Origin: Paenibacillus ihbetae
GTDB taxonomy: Bacteria > Bacillota > Bacilli > Paenibacillales > Paenibacillaceae
Assembly: GCF_002741055.1 (NCBI RefSeq)
Contig: NZ_CP016809.1
Span: 6,240,501-6,304,500, forward strand
DNA length: 64,000 nucleotides
Direction of reading: 5' to 3'
Numbering within the stretch: position 1 is the first letter of the stretch; the number at the start of each line of letters is the position of its first letter. Shown here piece by piece: positions 59,025 through 64,000 of the stretch. The notes beneath the pieces are model-generated. The model had not been told where the DNA came from and did not search any database. It saw nothing but the letters and a program-made list of their open reading frames with translations. A program made the position numbers and the translations under genes.

Positions 59025-60434
59025 CTAAAAATGGATGAGATGATGAACGGTTCCACGAACGGGAGTCCGCTTGAACTTTCGGTCTTGGGGAACGACTTCC
59101 ATCGGCAGTCCATGAAGGGGACGCATCATCATGTTTGGTGAAATATTAGCATTAGGTCTTACAGAAAAGCGATGTCGCTGAAGGAGAACGGCAAGGACAA
59201 CTTTGATTTCTTGGAGTGCAAAGTTCCATCCAATACACATATGCTCTCCCGCACTAAAAGGCAAGTGTTCGAATGCAGTTCTCTTGATGGAACTCCAGCG
59301 TTCCGGTTTAAAATGATCAGGATCTTCGTAAAGCTCTGGGATTCGATGCGTGATCATTTGATTGAACATCACATTGGTATTTCTAGGGATCATGTATCCT
59401 CCCAAGATACACGCATCCGACGTGACTCGGATTCCAATCCCGGCTGGCGGCATTAGCCTTAAAGTTTCCTTCACAACTGCATCCAGGTATGAGAGGGATC
59501 CAAGTTTTTCAATGGTAGGATCTGATCCGCCGAGTTTGTCGTCAATCTCTTCCATCAAATTGTGCGCAATATGTGGGTGTTGGCTGAGTAGAAAGAGGGA
59601 CCACGTCAAAGCATTTGCGGATGTTTCATGTCCCGCAACGTATAGGCTAAATGCGTGTCCGATGAGCTCGTCGTCGCTTAATTGGGCACCGTCCTCATCA
59701 CGAGCTTGGATTAGCGATGCTAGGACATCCATCGAATTTGGACTCAGACGCTTTTCTGTGATCATTTCTTGAATATGCCCATGGAGCTGCTCGGCGCTGC
59801 GTAGGGCTTGATGGTATGGGGAACCGGGAAACTTGACTGGCGCCATCGAGATTAGCGGCATCATTCTTGTCAACCGCTGAATTAATGAGCCCATTTGATC
59901 TAAATCTTCTTCGTTATACAACCCGAACAGTGTCTTAACAGCAATTCGTTGCGTTAATTTTTTCATCTCAAAATTCAACTCTATTTCAAGCTTCCCTTGC
60001 CAGCTCTCACTTAAGCTTTGCGTGAGCTGGACCATGTCATTACAATACGAAGCGATCTGTTGCCGATGAAAAGAAGGCTGCATCAAGCGACGATGCTTCT
60101 TATGCTTCTCACCGGTCATAAGCAGCAGGTTGTTATAGAACATCCTTCCCAGCAATGATTCCTCAGGGAGCTTTAGAAGCGCCGTACTAACATTGAATAA
60201 CTCCGGATTCGTCAGAATCTGTTGGTTTAACTCCGGCCCAAAGGCAAAAACAAAAGCAGGCTGATTTCCATGACCCAAAGCAACAACCTGACCATACTTC
60301 TCATAAAGCCAGCGCGAAAACAAAAACGGCTGTCGATAAAATCGAAGCATATTCATTCGCCAACCAAACATCGATCGTGGCCCTGGAATTGCTTGTGATG
60401 AAGCACTGCTGTCTGGACGTCTTAAATGGTTCAT
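59025..60434 (-). CDS. Cytochrome P450
   Basis: This is a 469-aa soluble P450 without membrane anchor. The I-helix oxygen motif is AGHETSANALTW, the K-helix Glu-x-x-Arg is KETLRLMPP, the PERW-type segment is FKPERWSS, and the heme loop is FSAGEHMCIGWNFA with ligand Cys400. The aromatic/His pattern of the middle part (EKHKKHRRLMQPSFHRQQI) resembles CYP4/CYP110-like bacterial fatty-acid or terpenoid hydroxylases; the substrate is not known. No ferredoxin or reductase gene is nearby. ATG 60434 follows GAGGTG. The divergent TetR gene probably represses it. Confidence 0.93.
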   Translation of the reverse strand: MNHLRRPDSSASSQAIPGPRSMFGWRMNMLRFYRQPFLFSRWLYEKYGQVVALGHGNQPAFVFAFGPELNQQILTNPELFNVSTALLKLPEESLLGRMFYNNLLLMTGEKHKKHRRLMQPSFHRQQIASYCNDMVQLTQSLSESWQGKLEIELNFEMKKLTQRIAVKTLFGLYNEEDLDQMGSLIQRLTRMMPLISMAPVKFPGSPYHQALRSAEQLHGHIQEMITEKRLSPNSMDVLASLIQARDEDGAQLSDDELIGHAFSLYVAGHETSANALTWSLFLLSQHPHIAHNLMEEIDDKLGGSDPTIEKLGSLSYLDAVVKETLRLMPPAGIGIRVTSDACILGGYMIPRNTNVMFNQMITHRIPELYEDPDHFKPERWSSIKRTAFEHLPFSAGEHMCIGWNFALQEIKVVLAVLLQRHRFSVRPNANISPNMMMRPLHGLPMEVVPQDRKFKRTPVRGTVHHLIHF

Positions 60435-60458
60435 GGAGCACCTCGTTTTGTATGAAAT

Positions 60459-60473
60459 GTAATAATCCATTAC
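60459..60473. promoter_or_regulatory. Candidate TetR operator, P450 side
   Basis: GTAAT-AATCC-ATTAC inverted repeat, 25 bases before the P450 start, in the intergenic region shared with the TetR gene. Confidence 0.5.
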
Positions 60474-60532
60474 TTTTATTTCATTTTATTCCCGTTATGT
60501 AATGTGGTCAATATAATTTTGAATAAAATATA

Positions 60533-60546
60533 TTGTAATCTTACAA
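60533..60546. promoter_or_regulatory. Candidate TetR operator, regulator side
   Basis: TTGTAA-TC-TTACAA, a perfect inverted repeat 35 bases before ATG 60581. Its half TGTAA resembles the TGTAAT of the P450-side repeat. Confidence 0.5.
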
Positions 60547-60580
60547 AACATTAATTAAAGTATAGGTGAGGTGGGAACTA

Positions 60581-61162
60581 ATGAACGGATATCAAATTCG
60601 TACGGAAAAGAAAAAGGAAGGAATATTAAAAGCAGCATTCGGTCTCATCCTCAGCTTTGGCATCAATAAGATGAGTATTGCTGAGGTTGCAAAGAAAGCG
60701 AAAGTATCTCCTGTTTCGATATACAATTATTTTGGCAGTAAAGAAGGACTTGTTCGCAGCGCAGTGTTTCATTATATGGAGCAGAAGATTGAAGAGTACG
60801 AGGAGATCATGGAAGAGAACCTTCCATTCCAAGAGAAAATCAAGAAAATTGTGTTTGACAACATAGAAAACGTGAATTTTCTAGAACATGACCTATTGAA
60901 AACCGTTATGGAGCACCCCATGATCCGGGAGGAAATCGAAGAATTTTATCAAACCAAAACCATCCCCTTTTTTAATAAATTGATTCAGGAGGGGAAACGG
61001 ACGGACAGCATCAACGCGGACATTTCCTCGGAAGCGGTTATGCTCTACCTTCAGATTTTTAAAGAGGCCATCACCCGGCCCGGGTTCCTTACACAAGCAA
61101 GCCCAACTACCCTAAAAGACTTAAATTCTCTGTTATACTTTGGACTTTTGGGTAAGGGCTAA
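60581..61162 (+). CDS. TetR-family transcriptional regulator
   Basis: This is a 193-aa regulator. The helix-turn-helix is KMSIAEVAKKAKVSPVSIYNYFGSKEGLVRSAV (about residues 28-60), followed by a helical ligand domain rich in Glu/Lys. The C-terminal part ends with LNSLLYFGLLGKG. ATG 60581 is preceded by GAGGTGGG. It is divergent from the cytochrome P450 gene, with two inverted repeats between them. A terminator follows. Confidence 0.92.
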   Translation: MNGYQIRTEKKKEGILKAAFGLILSFGINKMSIAEVAKKAKVSPVSIYNYFGSKEGLVRSAVFHYMEQKIEEYEEIMEENLPFQEKIKKIVFDNIENVNFLEHDLLKTVMEHPMIREEIEEFYQTKTIPFFNKLIQEGKRTDSINADISSEAVMLYLQIFKEAITRPGFLTQASPTTLKDLNSLLYFGLLGKG

Positions 61163-61186
61163 CCATTGAGTTATAGATTTAGACAA

Positions 61187-61220
61187 CAACCAACCGCCGT
61201 CACTGATCGGCGGTTGGTTG
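61187..61220 (+). terminator. Terminator after TetR gene
   Basis: CAACCAACCGCCG, an 8-base loop and CGGCGGTTGGTTG form a perfect 13-bp stem, followed by TATTATG. The gap beyond, to 61588, holds no gene, only the cre-like site at 61513-61526. Confidence 0.8.
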
Positions 61221-61512
61221 TATTATGTTTTCCGCTATCCATTCGACGGTAAACACCTCTAACAAGTTGATTTGCACCGCGAACCTTTGCTTGGGGATGA
61301 TAAATGTTATTTTGGCCGAAAAAGGTGATGACCTTAATGTAATTGCTATTGTATGACATTATTGATCATCCTGGTAAAATCTGATCCCATTGTCGAAGGC
61401 GGATCAAATTTTGATAAAGAAGATCAGTTATGGCGATTTACGAGCTGGTCCAGATTGGATTAACATATAGTGCGAAATCTGAACAAAATAGACACCGAAG
61501 CATGAAGACAAA

Positions 61513-61526
61513 TGAAAGCGCTTTAG
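61513..61526. promoter_or_regulatory. cre-like site (CcpA) before membrane regulator gene
   Basis: TGAAAGCGCTTTAG agrees with the catabolite-responsive element consensus TGWAANCGNTNWCA at all but the last two positions. It lies 63 bases before ATG 61589, suitable for glucose repression of a pectin regulator. Confidence 0.6.
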
Positions 61527-61588
61527 TTATCTTAATACATAAGTGTTTTTCTTCTCGTAAATAACCCACTAAGGGATGGAGGGGTCCA

Positions 61589-62938
61589 ATGAAGCGATTT
61601 CCAATGATGATGCAATTGGCATTCATCCTATTCTTCATCATGGCTATACCGATGGCCATCTTAACCTGGTACAGCAGCTCCCATATCCTGCAAAATTCGG
61701 AGCATGCCTTCGCGGAAACCTCGCTTGCAGAATTAAATGCCAATCGCGAGCATAATGAGAACGCTCTAAACAATCTTTCCCAAAATACGGTACGCCTTGG
61801 CGGCACCGACATCTTCGATCGAATCCGCCCGTTCAAGTCACTGGCGGATCTCAAAACGAAATACGTGAATGTAAGCAAGGCGATGGCGGTACTCAAGGAG
61901 CTGTTGAATCTGAATCAGAGCGTGGACGGTGTGTATTCCTCTTTCTTTTATCTCGATGATGCGAATTACGTGATTTCGACGGATAAAGGCATTACCAGCT
62001 TGGATAAATACGAGTCGATCGACTGGCTGAACGAGGCGCTTTTGGAGCAAAAAGGGATACGCGGCGTATGGTATCCGCGCAAGCTTGATTCGGGCGTTAA
62101 CGTCCTATCGTTCGCTTTGCCTTTAAATCGGCTTTCCACCGCGACTCGTGGAACGATCGTCGTCAATTTGAAGGAGAGTCAGATCCAGCAGTACCTGCAG
62201 TCAACGAAATCAGGGAAGCAGAGCTATTTGCTTATGAAGCCGACCGGCACCATTATCTCCCATCATGACAAGAGTTTACTGCTTAAGAACGCCTATGATG
62301 AGCCGTTCATCCTCGATATTTCCCGGCAAGCACCCGAAGGCTACATGTTCCGTGAGCATGATGGTGAGCGGTTACTGTATGCGTGGTCCCGTACGAAAGA
62401 ATTCGGCTGGACGAACGTAGGCATCTACTCGGTCGATGAATTGATGAATAAGCCCCACGCTTTGCAGAGAAGCATTATTTTGCTTACGATCGTGATTATT
62501 TTCGCGGGATCCATCCTGACTGTTTTTATTGCCACATGGTTGTCCAGGCCGGCCAGGGAGTTGGTTCGTGCCGTTCGGGGACGCATCAATCCTGGGGCTC
62601 AAGATAAGAATGAGCTTGCCTTTCTGGATGCGGCATTCCGGCGGATGCAGGAAGAGGAGGAAGGGCTGTATAAGCTTCTGAGTATCCACGAGCAGGATGC
62701 TCAAAGCTATGCCATCCATCGTTTGCTGCGGGGTGAAGTGACGCCACAAGCGGAAGAGATTTTCCCGGATTTGCACTTTCTTGTTGCCGTGGTATCCATC
62801 AACGGTTATCGGAACTATATAAGCCGCCGGAACAACCCGGAAACACGCAGCTACCATCGCTACTTGCTCATCTCGAAATGCGACCATTTATTCCCGAGCG
62901 GAAGCGCCATCCTTTGCGACGCCGGAATTGACGCTTAA
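61589..62938 (+). pseudogene. Truncated membrane AraC-type regulator, DNA-binding end lost
   Basis: The first 440 or so residues are a membrane sensor of the kind at 2437-4761. A first helix (MMMQLAFILFFIMAIPMAILTWYSSS), an extracytoplasmic sensing region (GVYSSFFYLDDANYVIST, GTIVVNLKESQIQQYL) and a second helix (SIILLTIVIIFAGSILTVFIATWLSRP) are followed by the cytoplasmic start (RLLRGEVTPQAEEIFPDLHFLVAVVSING). It then stops at residue 449, about 300 residues early and without any helix-turn-helix. From about 62890 the DNA belongs to a solute-binding protein in another frame. It is thus a fusion product of a deletion and should be inactive as a regulator. A GGATGGAGGGG site precedes the ATG. 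Confidence 0.85.
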
Positions 62939-63245
62939 AGCCAACAAAAACAACTGGACGCCTGCGGGTTACGAGCAGATTGTCGAGGACATGATTAAAT
63001 ACCGTAACGAGACCAAACCATACCAGACGCCGGATCCGCTGTTCACCGTAGTCCTCGAGAAGGTTACCGAGTACAAGGCGGATTTGAACAACCTCTTCCA
63101 GGAGCTGTATCTTGATATTATTCTTGCGCCGGCCGATCAGTTCGATGCGAAATACGAAGCGGCCAAGCAGAAATTCCTCGACGCAGGCTACCAGGAGATT
63201 TTGGACGAGAAGCAAAAAGCGATTGATGCAGGCCAATTCAGGTAG
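62895..63245 (+). pseudogene. 3' fragment of LplA-like solute-binding protein gene
   Basis: In the frame of 62895-63245 the sequence reads EAPSFATPELTLKANKNNWTP, then YEQIVEDMIKYRNETKPYQTPDPLFTVVLEKVTEYKADLNNLFQELYLDIILAPADQFDAKYEAAKQKFLDAGYQEILDEKQKAIDAG. This is the typical last 110 residues of a large group 1 binding protein, with its lobe-closing helices. No signal peptide, lipobox or ribosome site precedes it. It is fused out of frame to the truncated regulator. The missing part would include most of the binding protein and, by usual gene order, two permeases. Confidence 0.85.
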
Positions 63246-63389
63246 ATCGTAATAATCTTGCGATATACGAAGTTGGACGATAGAAATGATCCGATTATAA
63301 TTAAAATAGAGAAATCCGCTAGCAGCGGCGACCGTATGAACATTTCGTACGGTTGCCCCAAACGGTACAGTAATCGTACAACCAATACA

Positions 63390-63418
63390 CAGAGCTCCTG
63401 CCGCAAGCGGGGGCTCTG
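63390..63418 (+). terminator. Stem-loop between binding-protein fragment and GH105 gene
   Basis: CAGAGCTCCTGC and GCGGGGGCTCTG pair over 12 bases (two G-U pairs) with a 5-base loop. No T run follows, so it may reduce read-through or stabilise RNA ends. Confidence 0.55.
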
Positions 63419-63436
63419 GATAATATGGAGGGCAAT

Positions 63437-64000
63437 ATGAATCTAAAATTAGATATTGCTTTGGAAGATTTAAAGCTATCCGCGAAGCGCATTGCGGACT
63501 ATACGTTCGGGATGGATTTGACATGGGACTGGCCGGGCGGTGTCGCATTCTATGGGATTAGCCGTCTGTTCGAGGTAACTGGCGAGCACGCTTACCTGGA
63601 TCGGATGATCGATTGGGTGGAGGAGTACTTCGAAGCGGGCATCCCGGAAGAATGGACCGTGAACTCCTGCGCGATGGGGCATATGCTGTTGACCCTGTAC
63701 GATCAGACAAAGGATCAGAAATATCTGGATCTTATTTTAAGCAAGATTGATTACTTGGAGCATCATGCATTGCGTTTCGGCGACCGGGTCCTTCAGCATA
63801 CGGTGTCGGCCAACAATGACTTTCCGGAGCAGTGCTGGGCGGATACGCTGTTCATGGCGGCATATTTGGAGCTTCGGGTCGGCGTGACGCTTGGCAAGAA
63901 GACGCTTATTGACGATGCGCTGCATCAATTCGAACGGCATATTCATTACCTGCAAGATGAGGATTCCGGGCTGTGGTACCATGGGTACAACCATATCAAA
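63437..64000 (+). CDS. GH105 unsaturated rhamnogalacturonyl hydrolase (3' partial)
   Basis: The frame is open from ATG 63437 to the window edge (188 codons seen). It encodes an alpha/alpha-barrel hydrolase of the YteR/YesR type: KRIADYTFGMDLTWDWPGGVAFYGISRLFEVTG, NSCAMGHMLLTLYD, SANNDFPEQCWADTLFMAAYLELRVG and the closing WYHGYNH. The CWADTLFMA segment carries the catalytic Asp region. It removes the unsaturated galacturonyl residue left by rhamnogalacturonan lyases, completing the pathway begun by the enzymes in the first region. GGAGGG lies shortly before the ATG. It has no signal peptide, so it is cytoplasmic. Confidence 0.9.
   Translation, partial: MNLKLDIALEDLKLSAKRIADYTFGMDLTWDWPGGVAFYGISRLFEVTGEHAYLDRMIDWVEEYFEAGIPEEWTVNSCAMGHMLLTLYDQTKDQKYLDLILSKIDYLEHHALRFGDRVLQHTVSANNDFPEQCWADTLFMAAYLELRVGVTLGKKTLIDDALHQFERHIHYLQDEDSGLWYHGYNHIK

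Noticed and set aside
61438..61896. 152-codon minus-strand frame over the start of the truncated regulator
   Set aside because: It is antisense to the clear membrane helix and sensing region, and crosses the cre-like site and promoter region.

Overview
The window looks like a chromosomal piece of a Paenibacillus-type Bacillota. Genes are tightly packed with strong AGGAGG ribosome binding sites and many TTG/GTG starts. Carbohydrate ABC transporters are of the LplA/LplB/LplC type, with membrane-bound AraC regulators beside them. There is an S-layer-anchored hydrolase, a YjcZ-type small sporulation protein, and pectin-degradation genes resembling the Bacillus subtilis yes/yet region. No rRNA, tRNA, CRISPR array, prophage or intact insertion sequence was seen.

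Layout. (1) 1-13.3 kb is a rhamnogalacturonan (pectin side-chain) utilisation region. It holds the end of an LplC-type permease, its binding lipoprotein, a membrane AraC regulator, a YetA/PL26-like protein, a DUF1961 (YesU) protein, a PL11 rhamnogalacturonan lyase with an insertion, an array of 19-bp tandem repeats, a NodB-type deacetylase and an intracellular FG-GAP-like propeller protein. None of the degradative proteins has a signal peptide, so oligosaccharides imported by the transporter are probably broken down in the cytoplasm. (2) 13.7-15.3 kb holds small housekeeping-type genes. (3) 15.4-26.9 kb is a second sugar region: a LacI regulator and a zinc dehydrogenase sharing the same palindromic operator, a complete LplB-LplC-LplA-type transporter with a GntR/AraR-like regulator, YjcZ, an AraC regulator, and a type I sulfatase next to a genuine formylglycine-generating enzyme. 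(4) 27-29.8 kb is a TetR regulator with two paralogous imine-reductase-like oxidoreductases, each carrying the same 19-bp operator.

(5) 30.4-33.2 kb is a small ABC-transporter/XRE/DUF3796 operon with a well-formed promoter overlapped by a palindrome. (6) 33.3-41.7 kb holds a secreted PQQ-type propeller with a long folded leader, a TerC protein, YdeI, a UvrA2-like ATPase behind an operator-bearing promoter, an extended SDR, DinB, and an N-terminally truncated DUF2992 (YjdF) remnant next to a perfect 38-bp palindrome. (7) 41.7-46.4 kb is a LanFEG/CprABC-like lantibiotic-protection transporter divergent from its two-component system, with no lantibiotic precursor in sight. (8) 46.5-61.2 kb is a mix of regulator-enzyme pairs: AraC/SDR, MerR/SRPBCC, MarR/double nitroreductase and TetR/cytochrome P450. 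Several carry visible operators. The stretch also holds an SLH-anchored serine hydrolase, a PEP-mutase-like lyase and an ADP-ribosylglycohydrolase. (9) 61.5-64 kb is another pectin cluster damaged by a deletion. A membrane AraC regulator has lost its DNA-binding end and runs straight into the tail of a sugar-binding protein gene, followed by a GH105 unsaturated rhamnogalacturonyl hydrolase that leaves the window.

The recurring design is a regulator beside one or two target genes, with the operator readable in the promoter. Function assignments rest on recognised motifs and family resemblance read by eye. No database search was run.
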